Assembly: GCA_947497475.1 (NCBI GenBank)
Contig: CANMGS010000002.1
Location: 124,001 to 188,000 of the forward strand
Length of the DNA: 64,000 nt
DNA from: an uncultured Amylibacter sp.
Lineage (GTDB): Bacteria > Pseudomonadota > Alphaproteobacteria > Rhodobacterales > Rhodobacteraceae
Direction of reading: 5' to 3'
The notes below the pieces were generated by a model that saw nothing but the letters and a program-made list of their open reading frames with translations, ran no database searches and was not told where the DNA came from. The translations under genes were made by a program, and so were the position numbers. Below, one piece after another: positions 8,702 to 16,812 of the stretch. How positions within the stretch are numbered: the stretch's first letter is position 1; the number at the start of each line of letters is the position of its first letter.

Positions 8702-9904
8702 ATGATGGTTTGGCTTGGTGCCAGTTTCATTTCTATTGTCGTTGTTTGGATGATTTTGCGTGCTTTTTTAGCAGCTCCTGCTGGTGCAAAAGCTGCTGAA
8801 TTAGACGTGCAGGTTTATAAAGACCAACTTAAAGCACTAGACAGTGACCTTGAGCGGGGCGTCTTGTCTGCTAATGATGCTAAATCTGCGCGTTTAGAGA
8901 TTTCACGTCGCTTATTGGCGGCTGATAAACGGGTTCAAGACGAAGTTGGCGTTTCTGTTGATCAGATTTCTAAACCCTTCTTAGCTGCTATAGCTTTGGT
9001 ATTGGTTGGCGGGGCATTTGGGTTGTATGCATATATCGGAAGTCCTGAATTGCCAGATCAGCCTTTGCAGGCCAGATTGGAAGCGGCTAAATTGGCCCGC
9101 GCAGAACGTCCAAGCCAAGCACAAGCAGAAGCACAAATGCCAGCACCGTCTATTGAGGGTGCGCAAGAGTATCTGGAATTGATTGAAAAACTGCGCAATG
9201 CGATGGTTGAGCGCCCTGATGATCCTAAAGGATGGGGATTGCTGGCATTACACGAATCTCGGATTGGTAACTTTTCGGCCGCTTGGATGGCGAAAGATAA
9301 AGCAATTGTGCTTTTAGGCACTGATGCCACTGGCGAAGATTATGCTGATTTGGCTGAGTTTATGATCTTTGCTACAAATGGTTATGTTTCGGTCGAAGCA
9401 GAAGGCGCTTTAGCGAATGCCTTGAAATTAAACCCGAAATCCCCCCGTGGTCGTTATTATTCTGGTTTGACATTGGCACAAAATGGCCGGCCAGATATTG
9501 CATATCGTATGTGGGTCGGATTGTTGCAAGAAGGCCCAGAAGATGCGCCATGGGTTCAATCCATTCGAGGGCAAATTGGTGGTGTTGCGCGCGCTGCTGG
9601 TATTAATACGGCTGACATTGATGCGCCTGGGCCAACCAATGATGATATTGCTGCAGCGAATAACATGTCCGAAGCGGAACGCAGAGACATGATCGCGGGT
9701 ATGGTTTCAGGTTTATCTGACCGTTTGTCTACAGAAGGAGGCACAGTGACGGAATGGGCGCGTTTGATCCGTGCTTATGGTATTCTTGGGGAAACTGGTA
9801 ATGCGGCTGCCGCTTGGAAAAATGCGCAAAACGTGTTTAGTGCTGATCCAGCAGCGATGGCTGTTTTACTAGAGGCGGCCCAAGCGGCTGAGATATCGAA
9901 TTGA
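8702..9904 (+). CDS. ccmI: c-type cytochrome biogenesis protein CcmI
   Basis: This 400-residue protein has the CcmI (CycH) layout. A first membrane segment (MMVWLGASFISIVVVWMIL) is followed by the cytoplasmic VYKDQLKALDSDLERGVLS segment typical of the family, then a second membrane segment (about 85-105). A periplasmic TPR-containing domain follows (WGLLALHESRIGNF, RGRYYSGLTLAQNG). CcmI chaperones apocytochrome c to the CcmFH ligase. The start at 8702 has AAGGA 5 bases upstream; the frame upstream of it has no hydrophobic start. No other ccm gene is adjacent. Confidence 0.88.
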   Translation: MMVWLGASFISIVVVWMILRAFLAAPAGAKAAELDVQVYKDQLKALDSDLERGVLSANDAKSARLEISRRLLAADKRVQDEVGVSVDQISKPFLAAIALVLVGGAFGLYAYIGSPELPDQPLQARLEAAKLARAERPSQAQAEAQMPAPSIEGAQEYLELIEKLRNAMVERPDDPKGWGLLALHESRIGNFSAAWMAKDKAIVLLGTDATGEDYADLAEFMIFATNGYVSVEAEGALANALKLNPKSPRGRYYSGLTLAQNGRPDIAYRMWVGLLQEGPEDAPWVQSIRGQIGGVARAAGINTADIDAPGPTNDDIAAANNMSEAERRDMIAGMVSGLSDRLSTEGGTVTEWARLIRAYGILGETGNAAAAWKNAQNVFSADPAAMAVLLEAAQAAEISN

Positions 9905-9906
9905 GC

Positions 9907-10380
9907 ATGATCATCGAAGGCATTGAAGACTTTTCAGCTGAAACTGGGGCTTTTGGTTCTTTGATGGGATTGGATTTTGGAACCAAGACAATTGGTGTTG
10001 CAATCTCTGATCGGTTACAATCTGTAGGGTCCCCTCGTGAAACGATCAAGCGTAAGAAGTTTGGTGTTGATGCGGATGCAATTGATCAATTGATTGCAGA
10101 AAATGAAGTTGTTGGGATTGTTTTAGGATTGCCGATGAATATGGATGGCTCCGAAGGGCCACGTGCGCAATCAACACGGGCGTTTGCACGAAACTTGTCG
10201 GCGCGAATAAGCGTACCTATATTCTTTTGGGATGAACGTTTGTCGACTGTGGCGGCGGAAAGAGTGCTGATAGAGGCGGATATGTCGCGTAAAAGACGTG
10301 CAGATGTGATAGATAACGTAGCAGCGTCTTACATTTTGCAAGGCGTTTTGGACCGTTTAGCACATATAAGGGCAAGCTGA
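9907..10380 (+). CDS. ruvX: RuvX/YqgF pre-16S rRNA nuclease (putative Holliday junction resolvase)
   Basis: This 157-residue RNase H-fold protein shows the catalytic pattern LMGLDFGTKTIGVA (first Asp), GIVLGLPMNMDGSEG, and FWDERLSTVAAERVL followed by DNVAASYILQ (last Asp). YqgF processes the 5' end of 16S rRNA in E. coli. I prefer ATG 9907, two bases after the ccmI stop, because family members start MI-x-E-x-IEDF. A TTG at 9901 is the alternative. Confidence 0.9.
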   Translation: MIIEGIEDFSAETGAFGSLMGLDFGTKTIGVAISDRLQSVGSPRETIKRKKFGVDADAIDQLIAENEVVGIVLGLPMNMDGSEGPRAQSTRAFARNLSARISVPIFFWDERLSTVAAERVLIEADMSRKRRADVIDNVAASYILQGVLDRLAHIRAS

Positions 10381-10604
10381 TGGATGAAGTTTGGAAACGT
10401 GAAGAACGGCAAAGCCCCTGTGTGAAGATCTGTGTGATGCATCCGCAAGCGAAGCTGTGTATTGGTTGCTATCGAACGAATGCAGAGATTGCAGCTTGGA
10501 GCCGAATGAGCAGTGAAGAACGAATGGCTGTTATGGCTGAACTTCCTGAGCGTGAGCCTCTATTAAAAGCTAAGCGCCGTGGTGGCCGTAAAGCCCGTTT
10601 ATAG
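10380..10604 (+). CDS. DUF1289 family Cys-rich protein
   Basis: This 74-residue protein has the DUF1289 pattern SPCVKICVM-x5-LCIGCYRT, four cysteines expected to bind a metal. WSRMSSEER and a basic tail (KAKRRGGRKAR) follow. Its ATG shares a base with the ruvX stop (TGATG). It is therefore the third gene of a tight ccmI-ruvX-DUF1289 unit. The function of DUF1289 is not established. Confidence 0.88.
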   Translation: MDEVWKREERQSPCVKICVMHPQAKLCIGCYRTNAEIAAWSRMSSEERMAVMAELPEREPLLKAKRRGGRKARL

Positions 10605-10754
10605 GTGACCTGGGTTAATTGCCCAGATTTTTTCACGTCGAAAAAATAGCAAATTTTGGGACTTTTAGTGCTAAAAAGCACATTTTTTGAGCGGTTTCTT
10701 GCTTTTCAACTTAAAAGTGATAAGGTCTTTGCAGGTTCGCTGATGGGGAGTGCC

Positions 10755-11261
10755 ATGAGAACTCAATATTTGTTAGACAACGAAGATCGCATTGTAAGTG
10801 TCGGTGGTGAATGGAATGAGTTTGCTGTTGAAAATAATGCAGAACAAGCGATGTCAAACTCGGTTGTAGGTAAGCCCGTTTGGGATTTTATCGCAGGAAC
10901 GCCAACAATAGACTTTTTGCAAGAAATATTCGACGTTTGCAGATCTCAACGAGATCCTCTGACAATGTATTATCGTTGTGATTCACCTACAGTAAAAAGA
11001 CTCTTTAAATTCAGCGCCTTATCGGACAAGAGTAATAATATTGTTATTGGTAACACCTTAATCCCTATTGATTTTCAATTTTGGGGCCCAAAAATTGTCA
11101 CGCCACTTGATGAACTAAGGTCAGGGGAAACTGCCAGTTGCGCATCTTGCCGCGCCTTAAGAATGAAGGATGGATGGGTCGATATCTTTCCTGCCGAAGA
11201 TTATAATGCTGGTACCCACGTAAATTACACAATCTGTGCAAGATGTGCCAAAGCAGCTTAA
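10755..11261 (+). CDS. PAS-like protein with C-terminal zinc-ribbon-type cysteines
   Basis: I set the start at ATG 10755 (GGGAG 4 bases upstream); an in-frame ATG at 10743 is possible. The 168-residue product begins MRTQYLLDNEDRIVSVGGEW and contains VVGKPVWDFIAG, the pattern of a small alphaproteobacterial PAS-fold family. The C-terminus adds CASC about 35 residues before a terminal CARC, likely a zinc site. It converges on luxR with 7 bases between stops, so a link to quorum sensing is possible but unproven. It may sense a ligand; none is identifiable. Confidence 0.65.
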   Translation: MRTQYLLDNEDRIVSVGGEWNEFAVENNAEQAMSNSVVGKPVWDFIAGTPTIDFLQEIFDVCRSQRDPLTMYYRCDSPTVKRLFKFSALSDKSNNIVIGNTLIPIDFQFWGPKIVTPLDELRSGETASCASCRALRMKDGWVDIFPAEDYNAGTHVNYTICARCAKAA

Positions 11262-11268
11262 GATAATA

Positions 11269-11895
11269 TTACCCATCATGTAAGTAACTTCGCACCATAG
11301 CGATTGAAACGGCATGTGTTGGTGTTTTTGCATTCAGCTTATGCATTGCTTTTGCGACGCGTTTTTTTATGCCTGATACACTTACACCCAATACTGTTGA
11401 GATTTCTGGGTAATTATAGCCGTCGCGCAGCATTTTAAGCACTTGAAGTTCGCCTGATGTAAGATTTGCATTTTCGATTAAAGCATTTGTCATACGATCC
11501 CATTGCAAAGAGAGAATCATCATTTCGTTGTCGGTTAATTCGCGATCAGACCGCGATACTGATAATATAGACTTCTTACCGTTTTTTAGACGCGAGAATA
11601 TTGCGCCGTAATTAATGCCGTGTACACGCGCTTTTTTAAAAACACGACCGATGTCTATGTATCCTGTTTCGCTCCAACGGCATTCACCTGTGTTTCTTAT
11701 GGCCCACCAGACTGTTGGATCTACGAATTGTAAGCTTCTGCTATGATATTCTTCTTTCCATGCTTCTGAATACGTACTCATTAAGTATTCGGCGCCACTG
11801 TAGGCCGTATTCCATGCAATAACGATTCCCTTCGTCGCAATTGTTTCGATGCTGGCCAATTCATTGTCAAAATTGGGTATAATGGATGGTAACAC
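11269..11895 (-). CDS. luxR: LuxR-family autoinducer-binding regulator
   Basis: This 208-residue protein has an N-terminal autoinducer-binding domain with aromatic and acidic markers (FVDPTVWWA, INYGAIF). A C-terminal LuxR helix-turn-helix occupies about 145-205 (LTSGELQVLKML, NYPEISTVLGVSVSGIKKRV). Together they match acyl-homoserine-lactone receptors. The start codon appears to be GTG at 11895 with AGGG about 10 bases upstream. It is divergent from the small gene plus luxI across a region holding a symmetrical operator. Its own cognate ligand cannot be read from sequence. Confidence 0.9.
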   Translation of the reverse strand: MLPSIIPNFDNELASIETIATKGIVIAWNTAYSGAEYLMSTYSEAWKEEYHSRSLQFVDPTVWWAIRNTGECRWSETGYIDIGRVFKKARVHGINYGAIFSRLKNGKKSILSVSRSDRELTDNEMMILSLQWDRMTNALIENANLTSGELQVLKMLRDGYNYPEISTVLGVSVSGIKKRVAKAMHKLNAKTPTHAVSIAMVRSYLHDG

Positions 11896-11935
11896 TTTTT
11901 GTTTGCCCTAAAAATCATAAGTGAGTTTTATATAG

Positions 11936-11962
11936 GGTACTATAGTACTGTACGATAGTACC
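11936..11962. promoter_or_regulatory. Candidate lux-box operator with four GTAC motifs
   Basis: GTAC occurs at 11937, 11945, 11950 and 11958, spaced 8-5-8, with 22 of 25 bases symmetrical about T11949. Outer arms GGTACTAT and ATAGTACC are perfect. Positions 11948-11961 read CTGTA-N-GAT-N2-TAC, matching the left half and core of the classical lux-box consensus. It lies 41 bp upstream of the luxR GTG, so LuxR is the obvious candidate binder (inference). Confidence 0.6.
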
Positions 11963-12217
11963 TTTTTTAATTTTTTTTATAGGACGATGATTATAAATAT
12001 ATGACGTTCATTTCTATTAGCGGGGGGATGAACTGAGTGATCGGTGTCAAAAGTAAAATTCAAAATGTACCTGTTACAATTTTAGCGAGTACCGGCAAAG
12101 AAACCAATGTGTGTGCAATAACTGTGAGCAAGGCGTAGTGATGCAAAATCAAAGGTTTATTGGTACCAAATCGAAAGGCAGTCGTCTTTGCGCATCAATG
12201 TCGAGGCGTAATCAGGT
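11963..12217 (+). other. Leader region upstream of the small gene and luxI
   Basis: This is 255 bp of AT-rich sequence after the operator, beginning with T-runs. No family-level gene is visible. Two tiny frames exist. GTG 12037-12138 (33 residues) has a G-rich stretch upstream. ATG 12141-12221 (26 residues, basic) has a stop that overlaps the next gene's ATG as ATGA. They may be leader peptides or chance; I do not annotate them as genes. Confidence 0.35.
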
Positions 12218-12460
12218 ATGAGTAAAAATGTAAACTTTGAACTTACTTGGGATATGGTCGAGAATTTGGTAAAGTTCTTTCCCCGCTATGCTAAAGATGG
12301 CGTTGTAGAAATACATTGCAATAATATGGGGCTATGGTTCGTAAATCCTGAAAATGGAGCACATCAATTCTTAGGCAAAGCGCCAGAAACTCAAAATAAT
12401 CTCTCTACAAATCAACCAGAACGCGTTAAGCAGAAGAAGAATAAACCTACGCTGAATTAA
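12218..12460 (+). CDS. Unknown 80-aa protein between luxR and luxI
   Basis: The product starts MSKNVNFELTWDMVENLVKF and continues with a beta-rich GVVEIHCNNMGLWFV segment. It ends in a polar, Lys-rich tail that looks disordered. There is no signal peptide or membrane segment. I do not recognise it. The Shine-Dalgarno is weak, and its ATG overlaps a tiny upstream frame. It ends 39 bp before luxI on the same strand, so the two are probably co-transcribed and controlled by LuxR. Small regulators next to luxI occur in other proteobacteria, but no similarity can be claimed. Confidence 0.6.
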   Translation: MSKNVNFELTWDMVENLVKFFPRYAKDGVVEIHCNNMGLWFVNPENGAHQFLGKAPETQNNLSTNQPERVKQKKNKPTLN

Positions 12461-12499
12461 GGGAGTTCATGCGTATATAGAATACTGGACGCAAACTGG

Positions 12500-13060
12500 A
12501 TGGCCGAAATAACGATCCTTAGCTTTCCGCGGGATATTGATAAATATGATCTTGTCGCGAGTTTTTTGAAGCTTAGGAATGAAGTTTTTATTAATAAGAT
12601 GCGTTGGCCGCTATACCAAACAGAGGGTATGGAGTTTGAGCAATATGATACGCTAGGGGTCACTTATATTATTGCGCATGAAGGTCGTGAGGTTGTTGGT
12701 GGTGCGCGTTTAATGCGGACTGACCGTCAATTCGCCCGGTACAGTTATATGATACGAGACGCATATTTAAAGCTGTTACCAGGCTTGCCACCCGAAATTT
12801 GTACCGAAGAACCGCCTGTTGATCATGATGTTTGGGAAATGACACGCTTTGCAACTAAGCAAAACAGCGTAGCTGCTGATATTATCAATCAAGGTATCGA
12901 TTTTTTAGTAGAGAAAAATGCAAAAGGCTGTCTGTTTTTAGGCCCACCAGCATTTATGCGCTTTGGTGTGCGCCTAGGATATGAACCAATTCCTTTAGGG
13001 CCAGTGACAGGAAATAAAGATGGCCGTTTTTTAGCCTTTAGGTGTGATTTTAAGAAATAA
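12500..13060 (+). CDS. luxI: LuxI-family acyl-homoserine-lactone synthase
   Basis: This 186-residue protein has the LuxI GNAT fold and nearly all invariant residues. R26, F30 and W36 lie in LRNEVFINKMRW, D50 in FEQYD, R70 in GGARLMRT, and E113 and R116 in WEMTRF. The position usually Asp (D45 in EsaI numbering) is Glu47 here, a conservative change. Such enzymes make N-acyl-homoserine lactones from S-adenosylmethionine and acyl-ACP or acyl-CoA. It follows the 80-aa gene and is close to luxR, forming a complete quorum-sensing circuit. Confidence 0.9.
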   Translation: MAEITILSFPRDIDKYDLVASFLKLRNEVFINKMRWPLYQTEGMEFEQYDTLGVTYIIAHEGREVVGGARLMRTDRQFARYSYMIRDAYLKLLPGLPPEICTEEPPVDHDVWEMTRFATKQNSVAADIINQGIDFLVEKNAKGCLFLGPPAFMRFGVRLGYEPIPLGPVTGNKDGRFLAFRCDFKK

Positions 13061-13129
13061 CTGCCCCTGCGTTATGATTGCACGCAACGGTTCTGATCGC
13101 GTACATTCATGTGAACGAAAGGGAGCTTA

Positions 13130-14146
13130 ATGTCTGATAGGTCAAAACCGATTGTTATTGTTGGGGCAGGTGCAATTGGTTGTTTTGTGGGCTGCCATTG
13201 GACCGCCGCTGGTGAGAATATCCAATTTTTAGGGCGTACAGCTTCGATTAAAGCATTGAAGGCATCAGGGTTAAGTTTTTCAGGTGAAACGGATTTGTCT
13301 GTTTCTGGGGAGAGAATTAACGCAACCAATGATGCGTCTTGTCTTTCAAATGCACGTGCGATTATTTTAGCTATCAAGTCTACAGCTTTACCCAAGGCAA
13401 TTGATGAGATTAAGGCCTATGTCCCAGCAGGGGTTCCGATCATTAGCCTTTTAAATGGGTTGGCTCCTGTTCGGGATTTAAAACAGGCCTTGTCTGATAA
13501 CCCAATTCTTGCAGGAATGGTGCCATATAATGTTGCGTGGAAGACGGATACACATTTGCACCGTTCAAGTGCAGGCAATGTTGCGATTGAACGCAGTGCA
13601 GTCAGTGAAGAACTGGCAAACATAGCTCAAAACTCGGCTGCGGTGATTGATCTATATGATGATTTGAAACCAATACAATATGGCAAGTTGCTGCTAAACT
13701 TAATAAACCCTGTAAATGCGCTATCGGGGCAGGCATTACATGCTCAGATGTCACAACGTGGATACCGTATGATTTATGCGGCTGCATTAGGTGAAGCTTT
13801 GGATATATACACGGCTATAGACCTTAAACACCAAAAAGCGGGGCCTTTTCCACCTGCACTGATTATACGTATGCTAAAATTGCCAAACCTATTGTTCAAT
13901 CATACGGCCTTACGATTGCAGAAAATTGATAAATCTACATTGACTTCGATGGCATCTGATTATCAGTCGCATAAACCGACAGAAATAAAAACGATTAATG
14001 GTGAAGTGGTCGAGCTTGCTCAGAAACATAATCTGAAAGCGCCAATAAATGCGGCTTTGGTGAGGTTAATAGAGCAAGCAAAAGACAATAATTGGCAAAC
14101 ATATACTGCGCCTGAATTGGCCAATGCAGTAGGACTTAAACGTTGA
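13130..14146 (+). CDS. panE: 2-dehydropantoate 2-reductase (PanE/ApbA family)
   Basis: This 338-residue NADPH-dependent reductase has the nucleotide motif IVIVGAGAIGCFVG at the start. YGKLLLNLINPVNAL supplies the catalytic Lys, and HKPTEIKTINGEVV supplies the C-terminal acidic residue of the family. PanE reduces ketopantoate to pantoate for CoA synthesis. Paralogues with other ketoacid substrates are common, so the exact substrate is inferred. It is longer than E. coli PanE (303). GGGAG precedes the ATG. It is 69 bp from luxI and could be read through from it. Confidence 0.8.
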   Translation: MSDRSKPIVIVGAGAIGCFVGCHWTAAGENIQFLGRTASIKALKASGLSFSGETDLSVSGERINATNDASCLSNARAIILAIKSTALPKAIDEIKAYVPAGVPIISLLNGLAPVRDLKQALSDNPILAGMVPYNVAWKTDTHLHRSSAGNVAIERSAVSEELANIAQNSAAVIDLYDDLKPIQYGKLLLNLINPVNALSGQALHAQMSQRGYRMIYAAALGEALDIYTAIDLKHQKAGPFPPALIIRMLKLPNLLFNHTALRLQKIDKSTLTSMASDYQSHKPTEIKTINGEVVELAQKHNLKAPINAALVRLIEQAKDNNWQTYTAPELANAVGLKR

Positions 14147-14285
14147 CGCTTTAAACTTAGGCTTAAACGATATATTTAAAGTACTTAGAGCTTATTTTTA
14201 CAAAACTGTTACCGCCAATGTGTTAACCATTTGATACGCATAAACTCTATTACTTCATGTGATAAGACTTTAGGATGACTATAAG

Positions 14286-15197
14286 ATGGACGATAATTTA
14301 AAAGATCAAAGCTGGATCCAGACAGAATTCCGAGATGGCTTGGATGAAGAATTGGAAATGGAAATCTATGATGAACATATTCCAGAAGAATTATGCCATA
14401 TTGATCGACCATGTGCTTTTCCTCCTTTGGAACGGCACACCTATTTTACGGAGCTCTTTCGCTTACAAGCAGAATTGGTGAAGCTGCAAGACTGGGTGAT
14501 CCATACAAAGGCTAAGGTCGTTGTCATATTTGAAGGTCGAGATGCTGCTGGTAAAGGCGGTATTATCAAACGTGTAGCGCAACGTCTGAACCCAAGGGTC
14601 GCGCGTGTTGTTGCATTGCCTGCGCCAAGTGAGCGTGAACAAACGCAATGGTATTTCCAGCGGTATGTATCGCATTTGCCTGCGGGTGGTGAGATCGTGT
14701 TTTTTGACCGTTCTTGGTATAACCGTGCGGGTGTTGAGCGGGTTATGGGGTTTGCAGATGAAGGTCAGGTAGAGCAGTTTTATAATGACGTTCCTGAGTT
14801 TGAACGCATGCTTTGTCGTTCTGGTATCAAACTGATCAAATATTGGTTCTCGATTACAGATGAAGAGCAACAATACCGTTTCTTGAGCCGTATTTACGAT
14901 CCGATGAAGCAATGGAAATTAAGCCCTATGGACCTGCAATCGCGTATCCGCTGGGAAGATTATACAATCGCTAAAGAAGAAATGCTGTTGCGCACGAATA
15001 TCGATGAAGCACCTTGGTGGATTGTCGAAGGCAATGATAAAAAACGGGCACGTCTGAACTGTATTGATCACCTGTTAAAACAGATCCCATATGAAGAAGT
15101 TCCACATGAGACGATTGAACTACCTGATCGTGTGTCAAATCCAGATTATGAACGCCATGTTCTGCCTGAAGATTTATACGTGCCGCAAAAATACTAA
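14286..15197 (+). CDS. ppk2: Polyphosphate kinase 2
   Basis: This 303-residue PPK2 has Walker A GRDAAGKGG at about 84-92, FFDRSWYNRAGVE (Walker B with the lid Arg) and YWFSITDEEQQYRF. The C-terminal half has the WKLSPMDLQSR segment of one-domain PPK2 enzymes. These transfer phosphate between polyphosphate and nucleotides. The sequence alone does not decide the PPK2 subclass. The acidic first 45 residues fit short-type members. It converges with the next gene, sharing four bases at the stops. Confidence 0.92.
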   Translation: MDDNLKDQSWIQTEFRDGLDEELEMEIYDEHIPEELCHIDRPCAFPPLERHTYFTELFRLQAELVKLQDWVIHTKAKVVVIFEGRDAAGKGGIIKRVAQRLNPRVARVVALPAPSEREQTQWYFQRYVSHLPAGGEIVFFDRSWYNRAGVERVMGFADEGQVEQFYNDVPEFERMLCRSGIKLIKYWFSITDEEQQYRFLSRIYDPMKQWKLSPMDLQSRIRWEDYTIAKEEMLLRTNIDEAPWWIVEGNDKKRARLNCIDHLLKQIPYEEVPHETIELPDRVSNPDYERHVLPEDLYVPQKY

Positions 15198-15985
15198 GTC
15201 AGCCACTTCTGCATGTCTGCATCCCAATAGGGGCGGAAGTACGCAATAATGCGACCTGCTTTTGGGCCATCTAAAGTATCTGGCCATGATGCCATGCCAT
15301 GTAAGGAAAAGCGATGAGCTATATATGCTTCACCAACTTTTGCGTGTAGCTCAACCCGTTTGCAGTCTTTGAACATCTTCTGACGTGTTTCTTGATATAT
15401 TTCAGTCATATCAACAGTATCCCAACGATCGGGTGGTACATCTGCATATAACTTTTGCAGCATATCGCGGAATATGATGTGTGAACCTTCCCAAATGACA
15501 AAAGGAGCGGCTTTTTCTGGATACTCATTCAGTGGGATACCAAGGATAAACCCGTGGAACTCATCCATAATCCGGCGGCGTTTTTCACCAACGGGTTTTA
15601 ACCCGTCCAGATGCGCAAAGTCACGGTTGCGGCGATAATTAAACATGCCGTCCGTCTCATCTGTACCTTTTTTAGGATAGCCTTGGTAACACACAGATAT
15701 TTGGCCTAAACCCCAATCAATATTGTTTTGGCCTGTTGCATATTGTGCGGCTTCTAAAACCCCGCCTTGTAAGGGTGCGGAACCGTGAACGCAGCCTTTG
15801 CTGTCATTGTCCAAAGCATCGACACCCACAAACCACGTCCCTTGGGATCGCATCCATTCTGCGTGATGTTTAGGGTCATTCGCGGCATCTATTGCATAGG
15901 GCAGCGCATTTTCTGCCCAAACTTTTAACTCTGGATCATAAGGGATTGTTGCCCAGCCGAGAATATCAAAAGAGGATTTATCCAA
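15194..15985 (-). CDS. Unrecognised Rhodobacterales protein, possible 2OG-oxygenase-like fold
   Basis: This 263-residue soluble protein has a TTG start (15985) preceded by GGAAAG about 7 bases away; no early ATG exists. DEFHGFILGIPLNEY, VIWEGSHIIF and a late AYIAHRFSLHG with GRIIAYFRPYW resemble the double-stranded beta-helix of phytanoyl-CoA-dioxygenase-like proteins. I cannot point to a complete H-x-D...H set with confidence. It overlaps the TSUP permease gene by 8 bases and probably shares its transcript. Function unknown. Confidence 0.6.
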   Translation of the reverse strand: MDKSSFDILGWATIPYDPELKVWAENALPYAIDAANDPKHHAEWMRSQGTWFVGVDALDNDSKGCVHGSAPLQGGVLEAAQYATGQNNIDWGLGQISVCYQGYPKKGTDETDGMFNYRRNRDFAHLDGLKPVGEKRRRIMDEFHGFILGIPLNEYPEKAAPFVIWEGSHIIFRDMLQKLYADVPPDRWDTVDMTEIYQETRQKMFKDCKRVELHAKVGEAYIAHRFSLHGMASWPDTLDGPKAGRIIAYFRPYWDADMQKWLT

Positions 15986-16802
15986 AATAGGCTTTCCGTA
16001 ACATGTTTAAGGCCACAAAGATTAAGAAAAACGCGAAAACACGTTTCAACGGTTTTGGGTCCATTGCATGTGCAATTTTCGCGCCAATTGGTGCTGTGAA
16101 TGTGGTCATCGAAATAATGATCAGGAAGGCAGCGATATTTACACTGCCCACTGTAAAGGGTGGGCGCGCCTCTGCCACGACGGGTGTTAGTAAAAAGCCG
16201 ATTGCAGATGGGATTGCGATGGCCAAGCCAAAACCTGCTGCCGTTGCAACCGCGCGGTGAATAGGGCGGCCGTGTAATGTCATGGTTGGCACAGCAAAGC
16301 TGCCGCCGCCAATGCCCATCAACACGGATAGGAAGCCAATTATTGAGCTGAGACTGATGCGTTTCAAACCTGTTGGCATGACATCCGATAGTTGCCAATC
16401 TTTTTTGCCAAACGCCATATAAAGACCCACAATAAAGCCAAGCCCAGCAAAGATATATTGCAAGGTTGTAGAACGCAGATTACTGGCGATAATCACACCG
16501 ATAATAGCACCTGCCACAATACCTGGTGTCCACGTTTTTAAGATATCCCAATCGACAGCGCCCTTTTTGTGATGACTGGAAACAGACCGAATGGATGTAA
16601 ACACGATTGTTGCCAAAGAGGTTGCCACGCAGATCTGCATCAACTGAGGTGAATTATACCCAAGCGCTGGGAATGCGTAGAAAAAAGCGGGTACCAAGAC
16701 GATACCGCCACCAACGCCAAGCAACCCTGCTAGCACACCTGCAAAGGCGCCAATACCCATAAGCAATAAGATGACGGGTAATAAAGTCATAAAGTCTTGC
16801 AT
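15978..16802 (-). CDS. TSUP-family (TauE/SafE) membrane permease
   Basis: This 274-residue protein has about eight membrane segments and two TauE/SafE signature repeats: GVLAGLLGVGGGIVLVP near residue 25 and IGFLSVLMGIGGGSFAVP near residue 155. The family moves sulfite, sulfoacetate or other organosulfur anions; the substrate is not readable here. ATG 16802 has AAAGGA at good spacing, 10 bp after dusA. The order dusA-TSUP-unknown suggests one minus-strand unit. Confidence 0.85.
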   Translation of the reverse strand: MQDFMTLLPVILLLMGIGAFAGVLAGLLGVGGGIVLVPAFFYAFPALGYNSPQLMQICVATSLATIVFTSIRSVSSHHKKGAVDWDILKTWTPGIVAGAIIGVIIASNLRSTTLQYIFAGLGFIVGLYMAFGKKDWQLSDVMPTGLKRISLSSIIGFLSVLMGIGGGSFAVPTMTLHGRPIHRAVATAAGFGLAIAIPSAIGFLLTPVVAEARPPFTVGSVNIAAFLIIISMTTFTAPIGAKIAHAMDPKPLKRVFAFFLIFVALNMLRKAYFG

Positions 16803-16812
16803 GGGCTGTCCT

